Part shown: piece by piece, positions 16,327 to 28,912 of the stretch
Layout of the letters: the number at the start of each line of letters is the position of its first letter
How positions within the stretch are numbered: position 1 is the stretch's first letter
Assembly: GCA_963920635.1 (NCBI GenBank)
Contig: OY987298.1
Span: 127,667,735-127,731,734 of the forward strand
Reading direction: 5' to 3'
From: Pseudeuparius sepicola
Taxonomy: Eukaryota; Arthropoda; Insecta; Coleoptera; Anthribidae
Length of the DNA: 64,000 nt
The notes under the pieces: model-generated
Told to the model about the DNA's origin: nothing
What the model saw: only the letters and a program-made list of their open reading frames with translations
Databases searched by the model: none
Made by a program: the position numbers and the translations under genes

Positions 16327-18713
16327 ATAATAAATAAATTAGCTCTATTATGTGTGAATTAGTACCTATTAACGTATATAGGTAGGAAGGAAACTTTAGA
16401 AAACCGTAGTAAGTAATCTTAATTATGTATGCTTCCAGAGTTTTAAAATACTACCTAACAAAAATTCATCTAAACATCTGGGATACCTGATCAAAGTTGA
16501 ATACGTACAAAATATATTGTAACTGTAGTTCGGTAAATTACAACTTCAAATCGAATTTTAGTACTTTTTCGAAGTTTGTTAAAGTTCCCATCTCAGCTAT
16601 TGAATTAGTTAGCATTTTTGCATTCGAATGAAGAACGTCTACTCTTTTCATTAACTAACAACTTGGAAATAGTCTTGGAAAATCTCTCTTCGCCAGGAAC
16701 AGACTGAAAACAATCTGCGAGTATTACCTACTACCATTTGAGTTTTCGACAACTATTTATTTCTGGTCCCACAAACCTCCGACAACTCTCAGTCTCAACT
16801 CCTTTTTAATTAACTTTACAGATACCTACCCAGGTATTTCCTAACTGTGTGCGCTAGAGATAATGCCGGCTAACTAATGAATTTTTTAGCCCATTAATTA
16901 GGAAACTTTGGGGAGCGAACACACTTTTATTAACTAACGAACGGACTTCTATTAATATCTTAATAATGAACACGGGGTATTGAAAAAGTTTGGAACTATA
17001 GCAATCCGGATTTTCGAGGAGAGGGGCCTTACTCGCTCAGGCGAAGCAGGTGAGTGCCGACCCGTAGAATCGGTTCGGAATTTTGTTATCTCTGAGTTTT
17101 AATTGGTTTCAAAAGTAATCTCATGTAATCCGAGACAACCATGAGACCATTATGAATGAACGTAACGAATAGAATTTCGAGAAAGTTTCCAGAGATAAAA
17201 TAACATTTTGCAAATCTGGTAATCATATTGTAACTGTTTTCTCTATACAGTTTGGTTCAAATGTCGATAATTAGTGAGATACAGTTTGGGTATGGAGAAT
17301 AAGGTAAAGATAACATGTTCTACGTAAGTATCTCACGGAAGGCGCCACTTGCACTGTTTTTGGATCGTGCTTATCTAGATACTTTTTTGAGATAATCTTT
17401 TTGGTGCATGTCCGTCTCTTTAGTGCATTTTTCATTTTATAACAAACGTGTATCTACTCTTGTTTAGTAACGATAAAATCAATCGCTTGCGTTGAAATTT
17501 GCAAATCCAACATTAATTTCCACCTATTAATTTAAGTTAGCTAAGAATATTGTACCTATTGTAGATTTTATGACACCAGTGGTACTTTTTTTAGTAGCTA
17601 GTTACTCTCTAAAAATGTCTTGTATATGTGAGTATATATACAGTGTGACCCACTTCAAACCGGATCACCCCCATAAAATTTGAATTTATTGACATGGAAT
17701 AAATTTTGATCTAGTAGATAGAAAGATGTTCGAAAGATGTTCGACGAGGATGATTCGCTCCAACATAAAAAAGACGATTTTGTGTTAGGCTCACTCAGGC
17801 TCAGCCTCAAAAGCAGAGCAGTGTATTAAACCAGTGATTTAATAAAAAAAACTCTGCGCAATATACAACCAATGAAGAAATATTTATAAAAATAAAATGT
17901 ATCTGACGTTAACTTGACTAGTAATCCCCACTAATGCGTCCACACTACTGGGGCAGGCCGCGCTGCGTCCTTTGATCGGGACTGTCTTGATGCGGATTCT
18001 ATTCCCCTGGGCTGATTGGCTTTCTGAAACTGTGCAGCATAGTGCGGCACGCGTCTACACAGGCTCGGCCTACAGGCTACATATGGGTTAATGTTTACAA
18101 AAAAAAAAACGAATAGTTTCGTAGTGGATTTATTGGCACAAATCAAAATGAGTGTTTGGTGCACCCTTTCGGACGTACCTACCTATTAAGTATATAGAAA
18201 TTATTTTAATCAGAGCAATCACCACCATTCTTTAAAGTTGGTCCAAAACGATCAACAAATTATTTTATTGGGCTCAGGGTGAGCGCCAGGGATGAGTGAA
18301 GGTCTTACCTGTTGAATATTAAGGTTTCGAATTGCCGGCCATTTAAACCTGGTGTTGTTATAGCTTCTACCAGCCGCGAGATGTACTCTTTCTTTGCAAC
18401 TCTAATCGTAGAAGCAGCAAAGTTATGTAACTTTATAATTAGCACAGCTTTCATCACTTCTGCTAGACTTATACCTACTTACGGAGGGCATTGTCACGTT
18501 TCCGCATATAAAGATAAAGCCTTATATTCTCGGTCAACCATAGGAAGCTCGTGGCTTGGTAAGCCTTTTCTCTTTCAGAGGAAGAGAGTATTAAGTAGGC
18601 ACGGAACACAGATATCAATCAGTCAATATTACACATTCGTAAATCGTGTCATCCCATGGTAAAGCTTAATGGTCAGCAGTGGATAAATCCCTAGATTGAA
18701 ATGTCTGAAGCAT
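16327..18713. other. No recognisable gene; one foldback-type end near 17640
   Basis: AT-rich, stop-rich DNA. At about 17640 the word ATACAGTGTGACCCACTT resembles the ends of the foldback elements at 27834 and 55714, so a degraded copy may start here, but no partner end was found. Confidence 0.4.
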
Positions 18714-21449
18714 TATACAGGGTGTCCCAATAAGGACACCCGTCGCCGATATCTCCGGAACAAAAAGAGATATTTTAATTCTGCAAACGCCGTTCGCTAG
18801 GACGTGAAGAGGGCTTTATTTGAAACTGATAAGCGTTCATTTTGATACTGGCGTATAGATGGCGCTGCGGTGCAAAGAAACTTTTCGATCCTAAGAACGT
18901 TGGAGCGCAGCGCATTTGAGAGACTGGGTAATTTGGAGAAACTTTTGTTCTATGGGCTATTTCCCTACTGTCACTAGTTTCTGAGATAACCGCTCTACAA
19001 TGTCTTTTACAAAAAATGAGCTAATTGGTTAAAATTAACTTTAGAGGAAAAAGTTATTAAAAATATCTTTGTAGTTCATTAGGACGAAGAAAATAGCGAC
19101 AGTGTCAAATTATTACACATCCGGTTTGACCCAAAGTACCGGAAGTGGCCCATTTTTCAGTTTAAAATGAACATACTGTATAATTTATCCCGCAAAAGTG
19201 AAAAAACTTAATTTCCAGTGTACTATAATAACAATAACACCATGTATGTACATACACCTAGACAACGACAATTTGGTTGAATTTATTCTTATTAACCGAA
19301 GGTGTCTCTGTCTCTGTCTATTGTTTCAACATGATATTTAGCTTCAAACGCTCAGGTAATTCTCTAACGTTGTCAATTTGTTTCTTACCTAATTAGTTTA
19401 TTAATTTTTGTAATAATGGTTAATTATAATAATGAGGATAAATTAAAATATGGTATTAGTTTATGGAGAATGCGGTAAAAACAGTGTTGTAGCCGCTGCT
19501 CGTATTTAGGTATGGAAATAATTTTGAACATACATGTTTAATTTCTATAATGTCACCTTCGGTTAATAAAAATAAATTCAGCCAAATTGTCGTCGTCTAC
19601 ATGTACCTGCAAGGTGTTATTGTTATTAGGTATATTTTTTCCAATTTTGAGGGAAAATTGTACAGTATGTTCATTTTGAACTGAAAAATGGGTCACTTCC
19701 GGTACTTCCGGTCAAACCGGATGTGTAATAATTTGACACGTGCCGCTATTTTCTTTGTCCTAGTGAACTACAAAGATAATTTTAATAACTTTTTCCTCTA
19801 AAGTTAATTTTAACCGAGTTAGCTCATTTTTTGTAACTGACATTGTAGAGCGGTTATCTCAGAAACTAGTAACAATAGGAAAATTGTCCATAGAACAAAA
19901 GTTTCTCCTAATTATCCAGTCTTTCAGATCCGCTACGCTCCAACGTTTCCAGGATCGAAAAGTTTCTTTCCACCTCAGCGCCATCTATACGCCAATGTCA
20001 AAATGAAGGCTTAGTGGTTAAGAGGCTACGATACTTATGAAATTCGCCCGAAATGCCCGACTCAATTCAGGACAAACGTCGCTCGATTAGATATGCCTAT
20101 CCTTTTCCTTCCTCTGGTCCCCACGACTCCCCACTCCAGCCTGCCCCTTCATAGTGCTACGATTGAGGGGCAGGCCGGCCGTGGGTACTACACTGAGAAA
20201 ACTCTGTCAATTTGTAAAAAACCCTGTTTAATTCAATATGAGATATTATTCCTCAAACTCAAGCAGAAGCTTTTTTGTAACTAACAATAATCAATTCAAT
20301 TACAATTGATATTGAATTCTAATGAATAATTTAAATGTAATATTTTATTTCAATAAATAGCGTGTTCTGGAATTGATTCTATAATACTTCTTTTCTAAGC
20401 ACATTCTTTTGTCAGAACAACATAACGTTTCATGGTGTTGAATTGAATAGGGATACATTTAACTGTTCATTATACTGAAATTACAACTATTGTCACTGAA
20501 TTTTTGCTGGATTTGTAATACTTAATTGTGGGTACTAATATCAATTATAGCCATTCACTTGCAGTGTTCATTATGACTACGAACGATATAGAGTGTAGGG
20601 TTGATTCAAAACCTTTAATTTGCGATCACTGTGTGCACTCCTAAGTTAACCCCCAGTTAACCCTGAAAAAATCAGCTTGTTTTAAAGAATTTTTTTTTAC
20701 CCTTATAAAGCACTTTAGATAGTGGTGATCTTTTACCTATATCTCGTGAAGTATTGAAGTTAAAAAAAAACTTCATGAGAGAAAGTTGTAGAGAACGTAA
20801 TAATGTATACATAAGAAGAAGAAAAATTGTACACATGAGAAGAAAAAAAATTGCAAAAAAATTTTTGCAAAACCACTCCTATTGCGGGGTTCGTAACACG
20901 ACTTCGACGGTGATTTTTTGGGGTTATACTCAGGACGCTACCCACAACCAACCCTGAAAATATCTACCTGTTAAGAATCATTTTTTTTTCTACCTCTATA
21001 AAAAAATGACAATTTGCTTGGACTATGATTACTTACATTGATGAATAACATAACCGAGGTTATGCTTTCATTGTAGTATGCCAATTTTAGTATCGAAGTG
21101 ACAATACGTCTTCTTAACGGAAATTCAAACTATTTTAAACTTATTGGTTCATCTGCAATTACGTCAAAAGTATAGATTATATTGTTGGGACCACATGGAT
21201 TTGCTTGTATATTTAAAGTAGGTAATGGAAAAGTGACTATATACACGAACTCACTAAAATCACAACAGTCTTTTTTTCCTGTGTAGATGTGTAGATAATA
21301 TGAAATATTAACTCGTGCCGGCCGCCGCCGACGGCCGCCGGGGTCACACGAGTCTCGCCGATGCCGACGAAGAAGCGCGAATATATATTTAAAAAACGGC
21401 GGTGGCCTGTTTGCTTTATTGCAAAAATGATATTTTTCAGGGCGTTCAC

Positions 21450-21650
21450 TTTTCGTTGGCAACACACTGCATAGCTTTTTGGCGTCGAAGCAATTTTACT
21501 ATTATTTTTCATATCAGCAAAGGTGCATGCTATGAAGGGTTCGTGTATAAAAAAAACTTGTAATTGCTCAATTATAAAATCTAAATTAACGATTCGATTA
21601 CCGAATTCTTCTTGAACCACATTAGGGTCAGTTGAACATCTATTAATGTT
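21450..21650 (-). pseudogene. Possible N-terminal fragment of a Mutator-like transposase-domain protein
   Basis: The minus-strand frame contains EEFGNRIVNLDFIIEQLQ, then HEPFIACTFADMK. This resembles the opening of the Mutator-like transposase domain found in many invertebrate transposon proteins, where a GRRIVD-type start is followed by a [CN]xF...M pattern. Similarity fades after about 60 residues and the frame soon becomes low complexity. It lies inside the TTAA-flanked insertion. This is a weak, memory-based call. Confidence 0.35.
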
Positions 21651-22143
21651 TGATTGGATAATTGTTCTGCATAATAGTGTTGCTACGACTAAAAAAGTGC
21701 GTCTAAAGTCTACTTCTTCAAAATGTTTTATATAACTAGTAGGTATTCCATATTTACATTTGTGTAATAATAAATAAATCTAACTAAAAACTTTCTACAC
21801 TGTAAGAGTTCACTTTAGAGGGATTAGAGTGAATAGGCCATATTATATCACAACGGTTTCGTTAATCTATAAAATTACATCCTCAAGGACTAATTTATAG
21901 AGTTACGAAACTGGTCTCCCTTTTTAAATAAAGTAATAGTTGTGAGATAATAGGAGCTATTAATTTCTAATCCCTTGTAAATGTTCCATTCAAAGCCCTG
22001 TTTTTCCCAGAAAGTTTGTTTCCCAAACCCTATGCACCTGCAGTACTACTTATACCTAAATCCGAATAAGTGTGCAAAATGCAAAATATGTAGGTACCCC
22101 TCTCTCAAATTCTGGGAACCATATTAGGTACCTACGGGAATAA

Positions 22144-22335
22144 AAGCACTCAAGCCCACAAATTACTCCTATTGGTTTCACTACATGTGACTGTTGTGAC
22201 ATCATTATCAAACATTATAGGTATTCTTGCCCTGACTGCGGTTCAGTTTCAGAACCTTATTCTGACAAATCTGAATTATCGAACATCCTAGAAAATGTAT
22301 TAAAATGTCATAAATTCGACAGACTGGAACAATAA
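22144..22335 (+). other. Short ORF with paired CxxC motifs, possible coding fragment
   Basis: A 63-codon open stretch without an early Met encodes TTCDCCDIIIKHYRYSCPDC and ends FDRLEQ then stop, followed by AATAAA. The CDCC and CPDC pairs would form a zinc ribbon. It could be the last exon of a transposon gene or chance. I do not recognise it. Confidence 0.3.
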
Positions 22336-23554
22336 AATGTACTATTTTTATTTTGCCCGATTTTCAACTCCAATGACTTTCGAACAATCTTCTAACGAAG
22401 AAGTTTCTAAAACTGACTGGATGTCAGAATTATTATCGTTCCCTCTGGAAAGTATATAAATTAGCTTTTATCATGCAGCGATTTACATAGGAATTCGTTT
22501 TCAAAAAATGCTTCACATGACCCATTTATTTGGCAAAATTATTACTTGTACCTATCACATTTTTAAAGTAAAAATGAAGCGCACAATTTGGTCTAGAATT
22601 TAAATTTACTCTTTTTGCACGACCAGGCCATTTTATGCCCTAGGGATTAAACCATTTTACACAAAAGCAAAAAGTAGGTACTTTGTGAATAATAATTATT
22701 TATTTTCTAAAATTTATTTGTGGCGCAATGGATTAATAATTATTTATTTATAATTCCTGGAGGAATAATAATAATGAGTATTATTATATGCCAGTCGACA
22801 TACATAATGTCGCGGTAGAAAATATTTTCTTCGGGTACTCGGAAATATAAATATTTGTTACATACTAACATTCAAAACAAGCGAAACACAAATAAGGGAG
22901 ACTGAGACTAATAAAATGAAAAATGAACCATCTGATATCGATTGAAAGTTCTCCTGACGTGGTTTCCGAGCCCGGTGAGGTACGCCGAAGTAGGGGGAAG
23001 TAGGGGAACCACGAGTTCCAGCGAACGCCCGCCCGCCCGCCTATCTCCGTACGTCTAATTCCTGCTCGAATGGCCAATTCACGGATCATTTTATTGCCGG
23101 GCAATGGGTTCGTAGTTTTCAAATCATAGCCAAACGAACAAACGTATCGACTTGAAAGTAGTCTTAAAATAATGTTATAGAATGCCTCAATCGTCGTTGT
23201 GTCCTTCGAATTATTTTTGAGTGGTGGAAATACTCGAAATTCTTAACCGAATATAGTCGAATTTCGGGTATGTTTGGCATTTTTTTTCACAGTGTCGCAT
23301 TAGTCCTGCACAGTTCGTGATACACAACGACGATTCTTCGTAGTTTTATCTAAGCCACAAAAAAAAATCAAGTGAAAATATTAAGAAATGCAAGTAGGAG
23401 ATGTAAACTACGAAACCCTTGAAAATGGGGGGTATCGTAGCGCCTTAAGAATAAAGCCCTCTTCACATCCTAGCGAACGGCGTGCACAATTAAAATATCT
23501 CTTTTTGTTCCGGAGATATCGGCGACGGGAGTCCTTATTGGGACACCTTGTATA

Positions 23555-24410
23555 CCTACTTAACCATTCCAGGCTGTGGTTTGGCCAGGTATTGCACAAT
23601 AACCTTTATTTTAATTTTTAAAAATAAATATTCTAAAGTAGGACTCACCCCAATATCCAAATCAAAAACTTCAACGTTCAATGAATCTCTCATAAACACC
23701 GCGACTCCTGCCCCTCCCGTCTATAGTTTTAGTGGAAAATATTCTAAAATGGTCCCTCTAAAATGTCTCAAGGAGAGGTTCTCATCAAGCAGCTTAGTTG
23801 TCGTTTTTCCATTCGCAATTTACCTTGAATTAACGGCTTCCTTTGCGGGAAGGCGCCCCAGGAAGCGGCTCGACCGGAACATAGTAAAAGGAGTAAATCC
23901 GCATAATAAAGGGGCGGTCGCACTTAAGGTAAACGTTTCCTCCGCCCCGGAAAAATCACTTTCGTCATAAACATCCCCTAATGTCGGAGGGGCGCCGACC
24001 TCCGCCGGTAATTTGGCCGGTACGACGCAAAAACGGGCGCCAAAATGCGGAAAAGGTAAAGAAACGCGAGGTCGAAGACATAAAGATGCGATCTATGTTA
24101 CGACTATCCGTCGAGAGCAGGATCATTGAGATCGGAATTTACAGGGGCCCTTAGTCCATCCGCCTGCCTTCTATAAATTTCGTTAAGGGCTATTAGAAAT
24201 CGGGAGATTGCCGGGAATCGTTAGAATTGAATTTTTCCGGGGGTTTATGGGCGACGGTGCTTGTTACTGGCCCGAGTTTGCGGTATTTGGAGGGCTGATA
24301 TTGATTCAGAGGCCGTAAAGTGCAAAACATGGTCGTTTTGCGACCGCCGAGACTTAGAGGAAAGTCGCTTAATATAGGGTACATTTTGTAATCCCCCTAA
24401 AAGTCACGCC
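23555..24410. other. No recognisable gene
   Basis: A somewhat GC-richer stretch (23680-24370) with short ORFs on both strands that show no domain or motif. It could be single-copy host DNA. Confidence 0.4.
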
Positions 24411-24740
24411 ACTGAGAAACAACCAATGATATGCCTTTGCTGTTGATAAATGCACAAAAGCATTTGTCGCTTAACTGGAAACCGCGGATCTGCTCCATAC
24501 TTACAAAAATCGGTTTGTTTTGCACTGTCCTAAATTATGAAGTTCAAAATTATTTTGCAGTACTATTAATCATTGTATATAATTTTTGCATTGCTTCAAG
24601 CTGTTTATAACAGACCTCTGTTTTTATGACACCCATTCAGAAAATAAACCAGTTAAAACGTGAAAAAATCGTGCCTGTTTTGAATATTCAAGCGTCATGT
24701 TGTTTGTACACTCGGACGCCCCAGTTGAAGCTGTCACGTT
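24411..24740. repeat. Diverged copy of one arm of the 60.4 kb foldback element
   Basis: Shares the order CAACCAATGATATGC, GCACTGTCCTAAATTA, then ACACCCATTCAGAAAATAA with the arm at 60440-60730. No inverted partner is seen nearby, so it is a solo or decayed arm. Confidence 0.5.
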
Positions 24741-25179
24741 ATTCAAAACAGTAAATTAATCGTATTCATCACAAACCAAATGTGGCGAAAATTTTTCTTG
24801 ATAAATTTATTTTGAAGCGCTATTTCGCCTTATGTAAAGAAGCTAACTTGTACAAATTGGCCTTTGATTTTTTAGTAAAAGCCATCGATCTATGTTACGT
24901 GATGTGATGTGATTTGCGCTCTTAGAATATAATGCGACACTTTCCTATTTCTCTGAAATCAAGACGGCCTTGACAGGATCCAGGACTTTATTATTGGTTA
25001 TTGTAAAACGCCTTTTCTGTAAAATATATCGAAATATTTTACTTGAAAAAGATGGTCACAATATTAAATAATTATTATGCCCCTGTGTCAAGTTTTAAAA
25101 AACTTGGTTTCGACTGAAAACACACATATACACATCACCCTCACCCTTTCATAGTGGAGGCGTACAGTAGGTACAGTAC

Positions 25180-26558
25180 ACAATGTGTCCCGGATAAGAA
25201 TGAACAGCATGGGGATCTTGCAAACGGTGAGAGATAGAACAACGGTTAAATGGGGAAAAAGTTGCGCAATTTTTGAGGTCAATAAAATGATACAAACAGA
25301 TTTCTAATATCTTTTTTCGTTTTTGGGTTATTTTGAAAAAAGTGAAATTGTGTATTTTCGATTTTATTTTTTTCTGAAGTTGTTATCACAGATAGCAAAA
25401 AAAGAAAAACACTTTCTTGGAACACTTTTTAACGGGCTTTAAGATGGGGTTTTTAGATTTGTTCTATAATGTTTCGTTTTTGAAAAACCCTCTTCAACTT
25501 TTTTTTTAAATTCGGATCTGGATTTTTTTGCAGATTTTAATACCATGATGTATGACACGAAATATTTTGAAAATGTTTTGAGACAATTATACTGAAAATT
25601 CCTTTTTTTCCATTCATTTTTTTTTCTAATGCGGCTCTGTATTTAATAATAAGAAGTCTAAGTATTAATCAGTATTGTCAACAATTTAACTTACAGTTTA
25701 TTTTTACTTCGAAAACTTAATATTTTTAAATACGGCCCTGTCTGGTAAGTGTTTTCCTCTCTTGTTGTACAGAAAACAGTGCCGCATTGTGTTTTGGAGT
25801 AAATTCTTCGCATTTTCTAATTGTGAGAAGAAAGCTTTAAGCCAATGAAACCAATAACTTTTGCCATTTATTAATAATTGCAACAATACATTCGTTCGGC
25901 CTCTAATTTGTCGTCATTTGAAAAAGCGCCCTCCATTTCTAATAATACAAATTATCAACTAAATGATACAGTGCGGGGTTGGTTTTGTTGTTTCAAAGCC
26001 TTCTAGGTGGAGGATTTTTATATTTATTATATTATCGTATGTGACTGTTATTAGTCTTTGCCGTCCTTTTTTTTGCTTCTCCGATTGAAAGATAAGTTGT
26101 AAGTTAAATTGTTGACAATACTGATTAATATTTAGACTTCTTATTATTAAATACAGGGCCGCATTAGAAAAAAAAAAGAATGAAAAAACATTTTAAAAAT
26201 ATTTCGTGTCATACATCATGGTATTTGCAATGAAATGTGCTTTCAAAATCTGCAAAAAATCCATTTCGGTATTTAAAAAAATAAAATAGAAGATGGTTTC
26301 TCAAAAACGAAACGTGGTAGAACAAATCTAAAATCGCCATCTTAAAGCCCATTAAAAAGTGCCATAAGAAAGTGATTTTCTTTTCTTCCTATCTGTGATA
26401 AAAACTTCAGAAAAAAATAAATAATAGATATTAAAAATATGTTTGTACCATTTTATTTACCTCAAAATTGCGCAACATTTTTCCCATTTAACCGTTGTTC
26501 TATCTCTCACCGTTTGCAAGATCCCCATGCTGTTCATTCTTATCCGGGACACATTGTA
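25180..26558. mobile_element. 1.4 kb foldback element with long inverted arms
   Basis: ACAATGTGTCCCGGATAAG at the left end is inverted at 26540-26557. Arms of about 500 bp match through CGGTGAGAGATAGAAC and TATTGTCAACAATTTAAC, leaving a unique centre at about 25700-26093. No transposase is encoded. It is probably a non-autonomous DNA transposon. Confidence 0.75.
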
Positions 26559-26921
26559 TATAAATGTTTGTCAATATCAAGCTAGTTTTTGAGGTAATGG
26601 GTAGATGGTAATTTGTAAAAAAAATTTACAAGACAGTAATTTTTTGTTTACAAGACCACCCCTGCAGCTTGCGTAATTTTTGTCGTATTAGTAATGCGCT
26701 GTAACACGTTATGTATTGGAGTTACAAAACATTTTTATTAGGAAAAGTTGTTCACACTCTGATCTCCTACTTATTAGGGTTATTTTGCCCTAAGACATTG
26801 TTTAGAAAACCACCCTATAGCGCATTTCGTACCAGAAGTTCGAGTGTGATCTCTTGCTTGGACACTCAGGAGGCAGTCCCCAAGGATTTTTTTGCAAGTC
26901 TGACATCTTTATTGGACTAAT

Positions 26922-27037
26922 CTACCTATAGAAACTCTGTTAATATGAGATAGCTGCCAAGTATACTGTCCACAAAGACAATTCGTTACCGTAAAAAGAA
27001 CGCAAATCGTAATAAAGCTGGATATTTAAAATATGAG
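26922..27037. repeat. Dispersed repeat, copy 1
   Basis: Matches 31297-31413 in the same orientation, including AAGACAATTCGTTACCGTAA and AATCGTAATAAAGCTGGAT. Family unknown. Confidence 0.6.
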
Positions 27038-27833
27038 GCATTCCAAACTTCATATGAGATATCTATAACAACGGAATACCCCTTGTCTACTAAGTCGCCC
27101 TGTTTTTCGTATACTATAGCGCCACTCCAGATCACAAACAACAATGAAAATTATGTTGATTCATTATTCTGGCATCCATAATTCCTTGAAATATGTGCTA
27201 ATGAATTCCTAAGGCGTCCTGCTTTAAATTCGTTTTCCTAACATCCAGCTTGGTGGTGACGTTTTCAATTTATTCCCTACCACCCAAATGCAATAATATC
27301 GGAATGAATCAGGGAGTTCGTTATATCTAAAAGCAGTTTGGAATATTGTGTTAAAAGTTTCGCATAAAAATTTGCAAACGCAATTTGCGCCGGGCTAATG
27401 TTGTCTCTTCTGGAATCTGACAATGCGACCTGAATAATGCATGAGGCCGTGTAATTGAAAATGTGGAAAGAAGAAACCCGGAATAAAAATATGCAATATG
27501 CGAACTCTAGAAATAGTAAGGCGGAATATAAATCGAGCGCTTTTATTAAAATACTTTTGACTACATACTCGGCAGGTTTTCCGTTTTATAATATTACATT
27601 ATTTAATAACTTCACATAATGTGGTATGGGTATTGGGTATCCCATACTACTTTCTTACAAGGCCCTCACCTATTACCTATTCCTATTAGGTACAGTCGAT
27701 TTTTATACTTATAAGTCAATAAGAAGAGGACTTAAAAAAAATGTTGAAACTATACAGGGCGTTTCATAATTGAATGCTGATCCTACAGAGCGAAAATCCT
27801 TGGATGATTTTAAGAATTTTTTTTATATGAACA
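27038..27833. other. No recognisable gene
   Basis: AT-rich DNA. TATACAGGGCGTTTCATAATT at about 27753 looks like the end of an insect MITE, but no partner was found. Confidence 0.35.
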
Positions 27834-28912
27834 TACAGTGTGGCCCACTTAAGGACTGACCACCCCTGTAAAATTTTTATTTATAGCTAGATTTTAATAA
27901 CCTTTTTTTTTTGTTGGATAGAGCTTCAGAAATAGCAGTAAATGCAAAATTCGGGTGCATCGTGCGTTAAATTCATGGCCCACTGAGACGGTGTTCTAGT
28001 GCTGACAAGTACTATTAGGGATAATTTAGAGAAAAATTAATGCCGGATTCTTATTCAGCGTTGCTGGAAATCCAAACGTACCAATTTGTAATACCGCAGC
28101 TCTACAGGGTGTTTAAACATTTTTAGTGCCCCACTTAAGGACTGACCACTCCTGTAAAATTTTTATTTATACTTACCTCCATTTTCATAAACTTTTTTTA
28201 TTGGCTAGAGCTTCAAAAGTGGCAATATAATGCATAATTCCAGGTGCCTTCTGCGATAAATTCATGGCCCACTGAGACGGTGTGTTTCTAGAAGTACTAT
28301 TTGGGATTTTTCTAGAGGAAAATCAATGCGTTGTTGGAAACCCAAACGTACCAATATGCATTACAAGATGGAGGACTAATTTAAATGACTGCAATTTGAG
28401 TTTATGTTATGTTGGGTTGTTTGTTCATGTATTTGTTGATATTAAAAAATTATAATTTTATTGGCTAATAAATTTTTGAACGAATATGAGTTCCTAATGA
28501 ATATTTTAGTGTAAAACGTTAACAAAAATTAAGAACATTAATTACAAATTGGTACGTTCTTGTTTCGAACATCTTACTGCGTATAAGCAGAATCCGGCCT
28601 TAATTTTCCTTTTACATTTATTCTAAACACCTTGTAGAACTACGGTAATGAAAATTGGTACGTTTAGGTTTCCAACAAAGCTGAATAAGAATCCGGCATT
28701 AATTTCCCACTAAAAAAATTATAACAATACTACTTCTCGAAATTTCAGCACTAAAACACCGTCTCAGTGAGCCATGAATTTAACGCAAGAAGCACCTGAA
28801 TTATGCATTTAATGCCATTTTTGATGCTCTACTCAACAAAAAAGTTTATGAAAATCGAGCTATAAATAAAAATTTTACAGGGGTGGTCAGTCCTTAAGTG
28901 GGACACACTGTA
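27834..28912. mobile_element. 1.1 kb foldback element with internal duplication
   Basis: The left end TACAGTGTGGCCCACTTAAG is inverted at 28893-28912 (CTTAAGTGGGACACACTGTA). The arm continues through GACTGACCACCCCTGTAAAA. A direct copy of this terminal segment also occurs inside, at about 28127-28180, so the left arm was duplicated or a second copy inserted. Confidence 0.7.

Larger units (their letters stand above)
20022..23444. mobile_element. 3.4 kb insertion with TTAA target duplication and short inverted ends
   Basis: TTAA at 20018-20021 and again at 23445-23448 flank a segment whose ends are inverted copies: GAGGCTACGATAC on the left and GGCGCTACGATAC on the right, read inward. Removing it restores continuity of the foldback element. 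TTAA suggests piggyBac or another TTAA-specific superfamily, but the termini do not start with CCC. Inside are a possible Mutator-like transposase fragment and a small zinc-ribbon-like ORF; the remainder is AT-rich and apparently non-coding. Confidence 0.6.
18718..23550. mobile_element. Foldback/MITE element (about 1.4 kb) split by a 3.4 kb insertion
   Basis: The left end starts CAGGGTGTCCCAATAAGG. The right end reads inverted as CAAGGTGTCCCAATAAGG. Both outer about 100 bp segments match (CGCCGATATCTCCGGAAC, CGTTCGCTAGGA). TATA flanks both sides (18714-18717, 23551-23554). The inner arms 18840-about 19420 and about 19440-20005 are a long inverted repeat centred near 19430. The match to the left outer arm stops at about 20008 and resumes at about 23449, because the insertion lies between. 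No coding sequence is seen in the arms. Confidence 0.7.

Noticed and set aside
21130..21465. 111-codon minus-strand ORF
   Set aside because: Overlaps the Mutator-like fragment in another frame and contains low-complexity Arg runs from a GC-rich patch.
23548..23970. 140-codon plus-strand ORF
   Set aside because: No domain or motif, and its start lies across the end of a foldback element.
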